Positions 45,668 through 54,888 are shown, counted from the stretch's first letter. The stretch: DNA of 64,000 nucleotides from CAVVTR01 sp963751245 (GCA_963751245.1 CAVVTR010000006.1:62001-126000), one strand, 5' to 3'. Notes: generated from the letters alone by a model not told the origin. Program-made: numbers and translations.

Positions 45668-46912
45668 ATGAATTTCCGTCACACTCTTGTCTCAATACTG
45701 CTCATGCCGGCCCTCCTGGTGCTCCCCGGCGCGGCGAGGACGGCCTCGGCGCAGGACAGCGGGGCCTGCCTGGAGTGCCACGGTTCGCCCCAGCAGATCA
45801 CCGACGCGGCGTCCATGCTGGAGCTGACCATCTCCCAGGAGCGGGCGCGGCAGCTGGTCGTCCACGCTCCCGGAGAAGGCAACGCCCACCAGGGCATCGG
45901 CTGCACCGACTGCCACCCCGGCGCCGACGAGCTTCCGCACCCGAAGAACCTGCTCGAGAACAACCCCTGCGTGACCTGCCACGACGACGTCGCGGCGAAG
46001 GTCAACACGAGCGCGCACCGGGACCCGTCGGGCGACAGCCACTTCCGGGCGCCCTGCTGGGCCTGCCACACGGCCCACGACGTGTACCCGGTCGCAGACA
46101 CGCGCTCGTCGATGCACCCGCAACACGTGGCCTCCCGCTGTCTGCAGTGCCATGACAAGCAGCAGTACCTGGCAGGCGTGCACGGCTTCGGCGTGCAGCT
46201 CGCCGGGCTGGACGTGGCCGCCACCTGCGTCTCCTGCCACGGGGGACACGACATCCTGGCCCCGTCCGAGGCCGGCTCTCGCGTGGCCCGCCGCAACATC
46301 TCCTTCACCTGCGGCAGGTGTCACGGTCCGGTGGCGCAGACCTACCGCGCCAGCGTGCACGGGGCGGCCCTCACCGACAGCGACAACCCGGACGTGCCGA
46401 CCTGCGTGGGGTGCCACCGGGCCCACGACACCGCCGATCCGCGGTCGCCGAGGTTCCGTCTCTCCTCGCCGCAGATGTGCGGGAAGTGCCACGGCAACGC
46501 GGCGATGATGAAGAAGTACGGCCTGTCCACCGAGATCTTCTCGACCTACGTGGCGGACTTCCACGGCACGACCGCGGAGCTGTTCCAGGCGACCTCACCG
46601 GACCAGCCCCTCAACCAGGCGGTGTGCTACGACTGTCACGGCTTCCACGACGTGCAGGCCGTGAAGGGGGTGGGACAGAAGGAGATCGACGAGCGGCTCC
46701 TGGTCAAGTGCCAGGCGTGCCATCCGGGCGCGCGGTTCGCCTTCCTGTCCGCCTGGACGCAGCACTACATCCCCTCTCCGGAGCACTACCCGCTGATCTA
46801 CTACGTCCGGCTCTTCTACCGGTTCGTGATCCCGGCCACGGTGGCCTTCTTCCTGCTCTACATCTTCATCGACTGGCGGCGCCGCCGCAGCGACCACGGG
46901 AGGATGATGTGA
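45668..46912 (+). CDS. Undecahaem (11 CXXCH) periplasmic cytochrome c with C-terminal membrane anchor
   Basis: 414 residues. A signal peptide ends near ASAQD. Eleven haem sites: CLECH, CTDCH, CVTCH, CWACH, CLQCH, CVSCH, CGRCH, CVGCH, CGKCH, CYDCH, CQACH. Many have nearby His for bis-His ligation. One C-terminal helix (~residues 375-400, FYRFVIPATVAFFLLYIFI) anchors it, ending in a basic cytoplasmic tail. The stop overlaps the following cytochrome b gene by 4 bp. Together they resemble the two halves of CbcL-type quinol:cytochrome reductases of Geobacter. The electron acceptor is not identified. Confidence 0.9.
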   Translation: MNFRHTLVSILLMPALLVLPGAARTASAQDSGACLECHGSPQQITDAASMLELTISQERARQLVVHAPGEGNAHQGIGCTDCHPGADELPHPKNLLENNPCVTCHDDVAAKVNTSAHRDPSGDSHFRAPCWACHTAHDVYPVADTRSSMHPQHVASRCLQCHDKQQYLAGVHGFGVQLAGLDVAATCVSCHGGHDILAPSEAGSRVARRNISFTCGRCHGPVAQTYRASVHGAALTDSDNPDVPTCVGCHRAHDTADPRSPRFRLSSPQMCGKCHGNAAMMKKYGLSTEIFSTYVADFHGTTAELFQATSPDQPLNQAVCYDCHGFHDVQAVKGVGQKEIDERLLVKCQACHPGARFAFLSAWTQHYIPSPEHYPLIYYVRLFYRFVIPATVAFFLLYIFIDWRRRRSDHGRMM

Positions 46913-47754
46913 ACACCGGCCACGAGATGATTCGGCGCTTCACCCGTCGCCACACGATCAACCACTGGGTCGTCCTGTTGACCTTCCTCGGGCTCGTGCT
47001 CACGGGGCTGCCCCAGAAGTTCCCGGACCAGCAGTGGGCCAAGGGCGTCGTGCTGATCATCGGCGGCGTCAGCCGGGTGCGCTGGGTCCACCACCTGCTC
47101 GGCACCATCATGGCCCTCCAGCTGGTGTGGTACGCGCTGGAGTCCATCTGGGTCCACTACGTACGCCGGCTCCCGATGCCGATGATTCCCGCCAAGAAGG
47201 ACGTCAACGACTTCGTCCAGCAGGTCCGCTTCAACCTGCACGTGGCTCCGGAGCCCCCGCGGATGGGCCGGTACACCTTCGCCGAGAAGATCGAGTTCCT
47301 CGCCCTCGTCTGGGGAACGGTCCTGATGGTCGGGACGGGCCTGATGCTGCTCTACCCGGTGCGCTGGTCCTCCCTCGTTCCCGGTGAGGTGATCCTGGCG
47401 GCCAAGGCCGCTCATGGCGGCGAGGCGATCCTCGCCTTCCTCTCGATCCTCACCTGGCACGTGTACTTCGTGCACATCCGCCACTGGAACAAGTCGATCT
47501 TCAACGGCCGCCTCGACGCGGAGAGCTACGCGGAGGAGCACGATCTCGAGCTGGAGAAGATCCGGGCGGGGGAGATCCCTGCCCCCTCTCCCGTGACGGC
47601 CCCGCGCCTCGCAGGCTTCCTCGTCGTCTCGGTGGCCGTGGTGACGGGGGTGGCCTTCTTCTACCTGTGGCTGCGGAGCGGCACGGCGCCGCCCACGCGG
47701 CCGGCGGCGACGGTGACCGCCCTCATCAGCATGGTGAAGGCCTGGCTGGTCTGA
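46909..47754 (+). CDS. FdnI/HydC-type di-haem cytochrome b, membrane subunit
   Basis: 281 residues from GTG overlapping the preceding cytochrome gene. Four core helices with His ligands: HTINHWVVLLTFLGLVLTG, RVRWVHHLLGTIMALQLVWY, and EAILAFLSILTWHVYFVHIRHWN, plus a fifth helix at the end. This is the formate dehydrogenase gamma/Ni-Fe hydrogenase cytochrome b family. It would oxidise menaquinol and pass electrons to the 11-haem cytochrome. No hydrogenase or formate dehydrogenase catalytic gene is present, which argues against those roles. Confidence 0.88.
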   Translation: MNTGHEMIRRFTRRHTINHWVVLLTFLGLVLTGLPQKFPDQQWAKGVVLIIGGVSRVRWVHHLLGTIMALQLVWYALESIWVHYVRRLPMPMIPAKKDVNDFVQQVRFNLHVAPEPPRMGRYTFAEKIEFLALVWGTVLMVGTGLMLLYPVRWSSLVPGEVILAAKAAHGGEAILAFLSILTWHVYFVHIRHWNKSIFNGRLDAESYAEEHDLELEKIRAGEIPAPSPVTAPRLAGFLVVSVAVVTGVAFFYLWLRSGTAPPTRPAATVTALISMVKAWLV

Positions 47755-47843
47755 GCCTCGGGGCGGAAGGCGCAGTGTCACGCCGGCCGGCGGCCGGGGA
47801 GGCCTGTGGGAGGGGAGGGACGCGGCGCGGCTGACTGTCAGGC

Positions 47844-47872
47844 TTGCGTCAGCGTGCGTGAGGGACTACAAT
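47844..47872 (+). promoter_or_regulatory. Promoter of the tetrahaem cytochrome gene
   Basis: TTGCGT (47844-47849), 17 bp, TACAAT (47867-47872), with a ~35 nt leader containing CGGAGG before the ATG at 47912. So this gene has its own start site behind the cytochrome b gene. Confidence 0.55.
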
Positions 47873-47911
47873 TTTGTCGTCGCCCGTACGACGGGTGAAA
47901 CGGAGGACGAG

Positions 47912-48352
47912 ATGAAGCGAATGCTGGTGCTTGGGGGCTTGGTCGTAGCGGTCGCGGGGATGTCGGCAGTGTACGTGTCTGCGGCGCCAACCTACGTCGG
48001 AGCGGCGAAGTGCAAGATGTGTCACAAGGTGGAGTACCAGTCCTGGGAGACCACCAAGCATCCGAAGGCCACCGAAGTCGCCAAGGCCTCGACGGAGTGG
48101 AAGTTCGAGAAGGCGTGCCTGCAGTGCCATGCCACCGACGCCAGTGAGGACTTCCCCGGCGTGCAGTGCGAGGCGTGCCACGGCCCGGGCTCCGAGTACA
48201 AGAGCATCTCGGTGATGAAGGACCTCGCCAAGGCGAAGGCCGCCGGCCTGATCCTGCCGACGCAGGAGACCTGCAACCGTTGCCACAACGGCGAGTCCCA
48301 CCACAAGAAGGTTGACATCAAGACGGCGTTCGTGCACGAGCACAAGAAGTAG
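47912..48352 (+). CDS. Tetrahaem cytochrome c, cytochrome c554-like, periplasmic
   Basis: 146 residues: a signal peptide (MKRMLVLGGLVVAVAGMSAVYVSA is the leader region) and four haem sites, CKMCH, CLQCH, CEACH and CNRCH. YVGAAKCKMCHKVEYQSWETT is the start of the cytochrome c554/c-prime domain. It is soluble and lysine-rich, a likely shuttle between the membrane module just upstream and a downstream acceptor. CGGAGGACGAG precedes the ATG. Confidence 0.9.
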   Translation: MKRMLVLGGLVVAVAGMSAVYVSAAPTYVGAAKCKMCHKVEYQSWETTKHPKATEVAKASTEWKFEKACLQCHATDASEDFPGVQCEACHGPGSEYKSISVMKDLAKAKAAGLILPTQETCNRCHNGESHHKKVDIKTAFVHEHKK

Positions 48353-48379
48353 CCTTCGCCGTTACCAGACGTCGATTCC

Positions 48380-48410
48380 GAGCGGCTCGCCCCGGGGCGG
48401 GCCGCTCTTC
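48380..48410 (+). terminator. Terminator after the tetrahaem cytochrome gene
   Basis: Two adjoining 14-base arms, GAGCGGCTCGCCCC (48380-48393) and GGGGCGGGCCGCTC (48394-48407), pair with one G-U and are followed by TTCT. The exonuclease-like gene converges from the other side. Confidence 0.7.
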
Positions 48411-48482
48411 TCGTTCGCGGGTCCGCCGCTGGGCGGGGTGGTGGCGGCAGGGGTGAGCGGTGGGGCCGGCGCCCGGGAAGGG

Positions 48483-49094
48483 CTACCAGTCCACGCCGAC
48501 CCGGTGGGGGGCGCCGCTGAAGCGGGAGACGAGGACGTGGCGGTTGCGCTTCCCGAACAGGTACACGTCCCGGGTGATGCGCACGTCGTCGGTGCAGTAA
48601 CGCTCGATGAGGTCCAGGCGCCCCTCCTTGAACCAGGTGAGGGCCTGGAGGCCGTCGGCGGTCTTGGCCTCGCCCAGGGTTGCCTGGGCCACGGAGTCCA
48701 GCTTGGGCCGGAAGCCGAGCTTGCCGTGGAGGTCCACCATCATATCGAGGGTGGGCGTGCGCTCCAGCGGCACGTCGCTGTAGCCCTTGAGAACCTCGTA
48801 GTCGAAGCCGAGCAGGTTGTACCCCACGACCAGCTCGGCATCCCGGAGCATGTCGACGAGGGCGGCGACCTCTCCCTCGCCGAAGGCGTGAAAGCGGTCG
48901 TTGGCGAAGGAGTAGACGACGCCTACCGACATGCCCAGCTCGCGCATCATGGTGCGGCCGCCCACATCCTGGAACGACCGCTGGGTCTCGAGGTCGAAGA
49001 CCAGCACGCCGCGCCCGACCGGGGCCTCGCGCCGGGAGTCGTCGTCGAACAGGCTGAGCTGGCCGCTCCACTCGTCGCGATCGGATTCCTTCAC
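48483..49094 (-). CDS. RNase H-fold 3'-5' exonuclease-like protein
   Basis: 203 residues from GTG 49094 (GGGAGGG upstream; ATG 49127 is an alternative). DEDD motifs: VFDLETQRSF (~residue 26), VVGYNLLGFDYEVL (~92) and ERYCTDDVRITRDVY (~165, YX3D type). The preceding LDMMVDLH is also typical of the predicted exonuclease group related to archaeal/PolB exonuclease domains. Its DNA or RNA substrate is unknown. It is divergent from the gene at 49134. Confidence 0.82.
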   Translation of the reverse strand: MKESDRDEWSGQLSLFDDDSRREAPVGRGVLVFDLETQRSFQDVGGRTMMRELGMSVGVVYSFANDRFHAFGEGEVAALVDMLRDAELVVGYNLLGFDYEVLKGYSDVPLERTPTLDMMVDLHGKLGFRPKLDSVAQATLGEAKTADGLQALTWFKEGRLDLIERYCTDDVRITRDVYLFGKRNRHVLVSRFSGAPHRVGVDW

Positions 49095-49133
49095 CGCACC
49101 CTCCCGTATGGCCGCAAAGTGTACCATGGGCCG

Positions 49134-49754
49134 GTGATCGAGGCCGCCGTCGCTCCCGCTCGCACGGTGCCCGCGCCGGGCGCGGCGCGGGCCGCCCGCT
49201 ACCTGCCCTGGCTCGAGGTGGCCTCGCTGGTGCGCGTGGACGTGCCGGCGTGGGGGCACCGCGAGGACGCCTGGCTCCACTGGGCCGCGCCCGTGGCGGC
49301 CGGTCGCGTGGTGACGGAGAGCGTGCGGCGCATCTGGCCCGGGGCGCGGGCCGCGTTCGCGGGCGAGCCGCCGGCCGCGCAGCGCGGAGACGCCGGCATC
49401 GAGGACGAGGCTGCGCTGCGAGCGGCGACTCTGGCGGTGTGGCGGGGGTGGCGGCCGGAGGTCTGCCGCCACCGGACGCTGGACGCCGTGTCCTCCATCG
49501 GGGAGGGCCGCGACGACTTCCGCAGGAGGTGCCTGAGCGGCCTCGGAGACGCCGTGCGCTCCGGGAGGCTGGGCCACCGGGACGCGCCGGCGCTGGCAGG
49601 GGTGGCCGGGGACATCGAGGTCCGGGTCCTTGACGGCGGCGAGTGCCGGCCGCTGGTGCTGCGCGGGGGGGTGGTGTGGCGCCCGGAGGGCGCGGAGCCG
49701 AGGGCGGCATTGCGCGACCTGATGCTCGGGGGTGGGGTACGTCCGCCGCGCTGA
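49134..49754 (+). CDS. Unrecognised protein, leaderless start
   Basis: 206 residues, Arg/Ala-rich, no membrane segment or known motif that I can name. WLEVASLVRVDVPAWGHREDAWLHW and VVWRPEGAEPRAALRDLM mark its ends. GTG 49134 lies 6 bp after TACCAT (49122-49127) with no ribosome site. Coding is supported by consistent third-position GC, the tight junction with the transporter gene (stop overlaps its CTG start) and the absence of a credible ORF on the other strand. Its function is unknown. Confidence 0.6.
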   Translation: MIEAAVAPARTVPAPGAARAARYLPWLEVASLVRVDVPAWGHREDAWLHWAAPVAAGRVVTESVRRIWPGARAAFAGEPPAAQRGDAGIEDEAALRAATLAVWRGWRPEVCRHRTLDAVSSIGEGRDDFRRRCLSGLGDAVRSGRLGHRDAPALAGVAGDIEVRVLDGGECRPLVLRGGVVWRPEGAEPRAALRDLMLGGGVRPPR

Positions 49755-50617
49755 ACGGAGGCCGGCACAAGGTCGTGGCCGCCTCCGTGGCGGCGTCGTC
49801 GGCGCTCGTCCTGGCGGTCGCCAAGCTCGTGGTGGGCGTGCTCACCGGGTCCCTCGCCGTGCTCGCGGCCGCCGTGGACTCCCTGATGGACCTGGCGTGC
49901 TCCGCCCTCAACGCCTACTTCCTCCAGGTCGCGCGGCACCCGCCGGACGCGGAGCACGCCTTCGGCCACGGCAAGGCCGAAGCCCTCTCCGGCGTCATCC
50001 AGGCCACCATCATCACGATGGGGGGAGTCTGGCTCATCATCCGTGCGGGGATCCGCCTCGTCCAGCCGGAGCCGGTGGTGCGCCCCCTCGCCGGGGTGAT
50101 CGTCGTCGGGCTCTCGTTCCTCGTGTCTCTGCCGCTGGCGCTCTTCCTGCGCCGGGTGGCGCGCCGGACGGGTTCCGTGGCGCTCCACGCGGACGCGTTC
50201 CACTACGTGACCGACCTCGCCACCAACGTGGTCGCAGGGCTGGCGCTGGTCGGCTACGAGCTGCTCGGCTGGAGGTGGCTGGACCCGGCCGCCTCGCTCC
50301 TCATCGCGGTGTACATCATCCGCAGCGCCCTCGAGATCCTCCGGGACGCCGCCGACGAGCTGCTCGACCGCGGGCTGCCCCACGAGGTGGAGGAGAACGT
50401 GAAGGGTCTGCTCGAGCACTTCGCGCCGGAGGTCCGGGGCTACCGCGCGTTCCGGTCGCGGCGCGCAGGGGGGACGTCGTTCTTCGAGTTCCGGCTACTG
50501 GTCGAGCGGCAGACGTCCTTCGAACGGACCCACGAGATCACCGAGGCCGTGATCGAGCGTATTCGCGAGCTCCACGGCGACGAGGCCCAGGTGATGGTCG
50601 ACACCGACCCCGTGTGA
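49751..50617 (+). CDS. Cation diffusion facilitator (CDF) transporter
   Basis: 288 residues. Six helices: SSALVLAVAKLVVGVLTGSLAVLA, then the metal-site DSLMD (~residues 36-40) and HADAFHYVTD (~151), and the C-terminal cytoplasmic ferredoxin-like domain ending HGDEAQVMVDTDP. It exports Zn, Fe, Co or Mn; HxxxD/DxxxD sites are intact. The frame has no ATG/GTG/TTG at the family's usual start; CTG 49751 overlaps the upstream stop as CTGA. GTG 49775 would remove ~8 residues. Confidence 0.88.
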   Translation: MNGGRHKVVAASVAASSALVLAVAKLVVGVLTGSLAVLAAAVDSLMDLACSALNAYFLQVARHPPDAEHAFGHGKAEALSGVIQATIITMGGVWLIIRAGIRLVQPEPVVRPLAGVIVVGLSFLVSLPLALFLRRVARRTGSVALHADAFHYVTDLATNVVAGLALVGYELLGWRWLDPAASLLIAVYIIRSALEILRDAADELLDRGLPHEVEENVKGLLEHFAPEVRGYRAFRSRRAGGTSFFEFRLLVERQTSFERTHEITEAVIERIRELHGDEAQVMVDTDPV

Positions 50618-50620
50618 GGG

Positions 50621-51094
50621 TCACAGGGAGTAGAGGCCGTCGTCCCGGCTGGGTGCTCCCGCCGCTCCCCCCTCCTCGTCGCCCATCTCCTCCTCGATCC
50701 GCGGCCCGAGCTCGTCCTCGAGAGCGTCCGGGTCCTCGCCGGCCTCGAGGCGGCGGAGCATCTCCTCCATGGCGGGGACGCGCTCGCCCGAGGCGTCCGC
50801 GAGGCGCCGCATCATCCTGGCCATGACCCGCGGGTCCTCGGCATCCTTCTCGTCGAGCTCGCCGGCCATGCGCATGGCCTCCTGCTCGAGACGGTCCATG
50901 GCGCCGCTCTCGCCCGGCGCCCCCGTGGCCGGCTCCTCCGTCCGCCGCGAGGCCACGGCGAAAGCGGACGGCACCCGGCTGAGCCCGGTGGCGCCGCACC
51001 GCGGACAGACAGGGTCGCGCTTCGGTGTGGGGGCGAGGGACAGGAAGCTGTAGATCCGATTGCAGCTGCGGCACAGGTACTCGAAGATCGGCAT
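50621..51094 (-). CDS. FmdB-family zinc-ribbon protein with long acidic C-terminus
   Basis: 157 residues. The FmdB zinc ribbon is at the start: MPIFEYLCRSCNRIYSF ... CPRCGATGLSRVPSAF. The remaining ~105 residues are a Glu/Met/Arg-rich helical region (MARMMRRLADASGERVPAMEEMLRRLEAGEDP), typical of the longer version in some phyla. FmdB was first named as a putative regulator, but the function is not established. GGGAGG precedes the ATG at 51094. It converges on the CDF gene. Confidence 0.85.
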   Translation of the reverse strand: MPIFEYLCRSCNRIYSFLSLAPTPKRDPVCPRCGATGLSRVPSAFAVASRRTEEPATGAPGESGAMDRLEQEAMRMAGELDEKDAEDPRVMARMMRRLADASGERVPAMEEMLRRLEAGEDPDALEDELGPRIEEEMGDEEGGAAGAPSRDDGLYSL

Positions 51095-51169
51095 GAGGAC
51101 CTCCCGGCCCGCGCGCGAATTGTAGCGGACCGGCCGGGAATGGGAAGGGAAGCCGCTAGAATGCCTCCC

Positions 51170-52749
51170 ATGCGTCCCCTTCCCAGCGTTCGCCTCCTCG
51201 CCGTCGGCCCGGACCCGCTGGACGCCGCCGTGGCGGCCGCGCGGACCTGCTACTCGGCGGACGGGCCCGTGGTCCCGGACACCGTGGCCGCCGTGGACGA
51301 GACGGACGAGGGCCGCCGCCGCCGCGCCCTGGAGCGGCGCGAGGCCCTCGCGCGCTCCCTCTACGAGGCGGGGCACCACACGACGTTCCAGCACGTCCAC
51401 TTCGTCTTCGTCCTCGAGGGTGTCAGCCGGCAGTTCGTGTGGTCGTTCCTGCACGCGCACCCCTTCGCCAACTCGGAGCAGGTGTCGCAGCGCTACGTGC
51501 CCGTGGCCGCCGACGCCGTCCACGTCCCCGACCTGCCGCCGGCCGCGGAGACGGCGTTCCTCGCCGCCGTCGCACGGCGGCACGAGGCGTACCGGCGGCT
51601 CGTGGAGGTGCTGACGCCGGTGGCGCGGCACGAGGTCCTGCGCCGTTTCCCGGGCTGGGGGCGCCACCCCGCCAGGCTCGACCGCGCCGCGTCGCGGAAG
51701 GCGCTGGAGGTGGCCCGCGCGGTGCTCCCCGTGGCGACCCTCACCGCCCTCTACCACACGGTCTCGTGCCTGTCGCTGTTCCGCTACCGGCGGCTGTGCC
51801 GGCAGCTCGACGTGCCCGCCGAGACGGAGGCGGTGGTCAACGCCATGGTGGCCGCCGTGCTCGCCGAGGCGCCGGACCTCGCGGTGGTGATGCAGGAGCC
51901 TCTGCCTCTGGAGGAGACCCCGGAGTACCGCATGCTCGCGGGGCTCCACGGCGACGCGCCGCGGGGGAAGGCCTTCGTGGAGGAGTTCGACCGCGACCTG
52001 GGTGGGCTCACGTCGAGGCTTCTGGCACGGGGCTCCGACAACGTGGGCTGCGTCGCTGCGGCGGTACGGGTCGTCTTCGGCGTGCCGCGGGCCGGGCTGA
52101 GCGACGAGGACGCCGTGCGGGCGGTCCTGGACCCGGCCGCCAACACCCTGCTGGGCGAGGATCTCAACCTGACGACCCTGTCGAAGCTGGGCCGCTGTCT
52201 GCACCACGCGCACTACACCTTCGCCAAGAAGCTGTCCCACGCGGCCGATTCCCAGGACCAGCGGCACCGCATGACGCCCGCCGCCAGGCCTGTGCTGCGT
52301 GCGGTGGCCGGGGAGGGACCGGACGTGGTGGTGCCCCGCCTCGTGCACGCTGCCGGAGGCGAGGCGCAGCGGCTCTTCGACGAGGCGTCGGCGGCGGCCT
52401 GGGACGAGGCGGCGGCGGTGGTGCGGGGCGGGGGGACGTGGGAGGCCGCGTCCTACCTGCTGCCGAACGCTACGGCGCTCCGCTTCATCGAGTCCGCCGA
52501 CCTGCTCAACCTCCACCACAAGCACCGCATGCGGCTCTGCTACAACGCCCAGGAGGAGATCTGGCAGCGCCTCCCTGGACGAGGCGGAGGAGATTTCGCG
52601 CGGTGGAGCCGGTCATCGGGCGGTGGCTGGCGCCGCCCTGCGCCGTGCGGAACGCGGCGGGACGCCGCCCGTTCTGCCCGGAGGGCGACCGCTTCTGCGG
52701 CGTGCCGGTGTGGCGGCTGCGGCGCGAGGAGTACGAGCGCATCATCTGA
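51170..52749 (+). CDS. thyX: Double-length FAD-dependent thymidylate synthase-like protein (ThyX family); two frameshifts near the end
   Basis: Repaired length ~525 residues, about twice normal ThyX. The first half has AARTCYS, HHTTFQHVHFVFVLEGVSRQ and NSEQVSQRYV; the RHR FAD motif position reads LHAHPFANSEQVS. The second half repeats the fold (LGRCLHHAHYTFAKKLSHAADSQDQRHRMTP, ending in LLNLHHKHRMRLCYNAQEEIW). Single extra bases near 52577 and 52611 break the C-terminal frame; after repair it runs ASLDEAEEIS, VEPVIGRWLAPPCAVRNAAG to a tga at 52747. The start ATG is 7 bp after TAGAAT. Whether it makes dTMP is not certain because the RHR motif is altered in half one. Confidence 0.8.
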
Positions 52750-52779
52750 ACGCACTGCGGTCCCGATAGAATGGTTGGC

Positions 52780-53915
52780 ATGGACAGCGACCTGCGTAGG
52801 CTTGTGGTGGTCGTGGCAGCGCTCGCCGCGGCGGTTGTGGCGGTGGTGGTGGCGCTCAAATGGCGATCGGTCAAGGCGCCCCGGCTCGTCGAGGTGCGCG
52901 TGGTGACCCAGGCGCCGGGAGAGGCGGTGGCCACCGACCGCCTGCGGCCGGTACCGCCCGGGAGCCGGGTGCAGGCCGCCGCGGTGATCGCCTACCGGCG
53001 CGGCGACGAAGGGCCGGTCCACTTCATCTGCGGGCTGCCCGATGTCGAGATGGACGGGCACCGGGTGGCGGTGGAGCCGCTCTCCTCGTGGCCCTCCAGC
53101 GGGGGCTCGCTGCGGGGCCTGTGGTACACCGTGGAGCCGAGCCACCTCGGGGGGCGGGAGTCACCGCGGCCACGGCGGCCGACGTCATGGCCTACAAGGA
53201 CTTCCTCGCCATGGAGATGGGCCGCAAGGTGACGGCCACCGTCTCGCTGGAGGCCCACGACGACGACTTCCTCGGCAAGCCGGCGCCGGGCAACGAGCTC
53301 GGCGGGGGCGTGGTCCGGCTCAAGGTCCGCGTCGGCGCGTACAAGCAGGAGTCGGACCTGGTGTCCAGCCAGGCGCTGTCGTCGCCCGGGGCGGCGGACG
53401 TGCTCACCGGGAAGGTGCCCGGCATCATCGTCGGCGTGCCGTTCCCTCCCGGCATCGATCCCGGCATCGCCCGGTTCCTGCGGCTCGCCTGCTTCACGTT
53501 CGCGCCGGGAGTCTGGCCCGACGGCGGCGCCGCGTGGCCGTTTCCGTTGAGCCCCGCCAGGATGGTCGCAGGCGGCTACATCGTCACTCCGGAGAGCCTC
53601 GCCGCGGGCGCGGTGGGGGACCCGCTCACCGAGCCCTGGGCGAAGCCGGTGCCGGTGGTCTCGGACGGGACCGCGTGGCGCGCGTCGTCCGGGGGGGCGC
53701 CCCTGCGCTGGGGCACCGCCGTGGCGGCGGGCGACGCGCTGCGGGCCGAGGGCCGCTACCTCGTGCTCGTCAAGGACGACGGGGACGGCCTGCTCTCGCT
53801 GGGCGACACCGTGCTGTTCGCCTGGCAGGAGCCGGCGCAGACGGCGCCCCTCGGAGTCGCCTTTCCCGCCGACGTCGAGAGGGCCGACCTCCTCAGGGTG
53901 AGACGGGCCTCCTGA
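52780..53915 (+). CDS. Membrane-anchored protein of unknown function; one frameshift
   Basis: Repaired length ~378 residues. One N-terminal helix (LVVVVAALAAAVVAVVVAL) and a large exported domain in two halves, the second with DDFLGKPAPGNELGGGVVRLKVRVGAY and a long stretch of substantial beta pattern (SLGDTVLFAWQEPAQTAPLGVAF). The frame breaks near 53150 in a run of six G; one missing base explains it. The ATG lies 7 bp after TAGAAT (52767-52772) with no ribosome site. I recognise no family. The neighbour at 53937 may belong with it. Confidence 0.6.
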
Positions 53916-53936
53916 CAGTGGTAGCATCCCTGCGGC

Positions 53937-54854
53937 ATGACCGGGTCTGACACGGAGGGGAGGGGGCTCGTCGTCCTCGCCGACGGCGTGCACGCCGGTT
54001 TCGCCGCCGCGGCCGTGGCGGCGCTGGCCCGGGGCGGCCGCCGGTGGGGGTGGGGGCTCGGAGCGGGGCTCGGCGCCCAGGTGGCCGTGCTGGCGCTGCT
54101 CGGCGAGGCTGCCGAGGCGGAGCGCCGCTGGCGGCGCCAGGCGACCTCCGGAGCGCCTCTCCTGCGTTCGCGGATCAGCGCTGCCGAGGAGCGTCTGGGT
54201 CCCGGCACCGGTGTGAGGGTCTGCGCCGACGCCTGGACCCTCGACGGCTGGCTCGACCCGGTCTCCCTGGCCGAGCACCTGGCCCCCGAGATGGCGGGGG
54301 TGCCCGCGCGCCTGCGCGCCGCGGGTGCGAGGGTGTGGGTCTGCGTCGAGGAGTTGGGCAGCGGTGCCCGCCGCTCGGTGGAGCTCGGCGGGGTGGATGC
54401 GGCGGAGGCCGGCGAGCTGCTGCTCGTGGCGGCGAGCTTTCCGGGAGGCTGGGGCCCGCGGCCCGGCGGGGAGCGCGAGGGGCTGCGCTGGGGCGGCGTC
54501 GGGGTCGTGACGCTGCCGGCGCTGTCCCGCGGCGCCGCCGTCGATCTGGTGTGCGGCTTCCCGTACCCCGCCGTGGGGCGGCCCGCCGCGGGGCGCTCCC
54601 TTTTCGAGGCGATCCAGGTGCGGACCGAGGCCAGGACGGCCGATGCGGTGCGGGCCTGGGTCGACGCGCAGCGCGAGGCGGGTGTCGACGTCGCCGCCCC
54701 GACCTCCGCCGGCTACGCCGCGGCCGTGGGACGGGAGGAAGCCGATCTGGCCGTCGAGTACCCCCTCCCGTGGGAACGCAACGCGGAACTTCTGGGACTC
54801 GTGATGGACCTCGGCGCCGCGGCCGGCCGCTCGGACGCTGGCCCGATGACGTGA
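53937..54854 (+). CDS. Unrecognised protein, weakly patatin-like with no catalytic serine
   Basis: 305 residues. The N-terminus VVLADGVHAGFAAAAVAALARGGRRWGWGLGAGLGAQVAVLALLGE resembles the patatin pattern (glycine-rich oxyanion loop, helix, GxSxG elbow), but the elbow reads GAGLGA, so the nucleophile Ser would be missing. The rest (DAWTLDGWLDPVSLAEHLAPEM; WVDAQREAGVDVAAPTSAGYAAA) gives no clue. Similarity is faint, and the call is only a pointer. ATG 53937 follows TAGCAT by 9 bp. Confidence 0.55.
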   Translation: MTGSDTEGRGLVVLADGVHAGFAAAAVAALARGGRRWGWGLGAGLGAQVAVLALLGEAAEAERRWRRQATSGAPLLRSRISAAEERLGPGTGVRVCADAWTLDGWLDPVSLAEHLAPEMAGVPARLRAAGARVWVCVEELGSGARRSVELGGVDAAEAGELLLVAASFPGGWGPRPGGEREGLRWGGVGVVTLPALSRGAAVDLVCGFPYPAVGRPAAGRSLFEAIQVRTEARTADAVRAWVDAQREAGVDVAAPTSAGYAAAVGREEADLAVEYPLPWERNAELLGLVMDLGAAAGRSDAGPMT

Positions 54855-54888
54855 GTTGATCGAGGGAGGCTTCCCTCTGGAGGAGCGA

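Noticed and set aside
45668..48352. Hydrogenase, formate dehydrogenase or nitrite reductase operon
   Set aside because: Only the electron-transfer parts are present; there is no catalytic subunit, Mo/Ni site or NrfA-type CXXCK haem.
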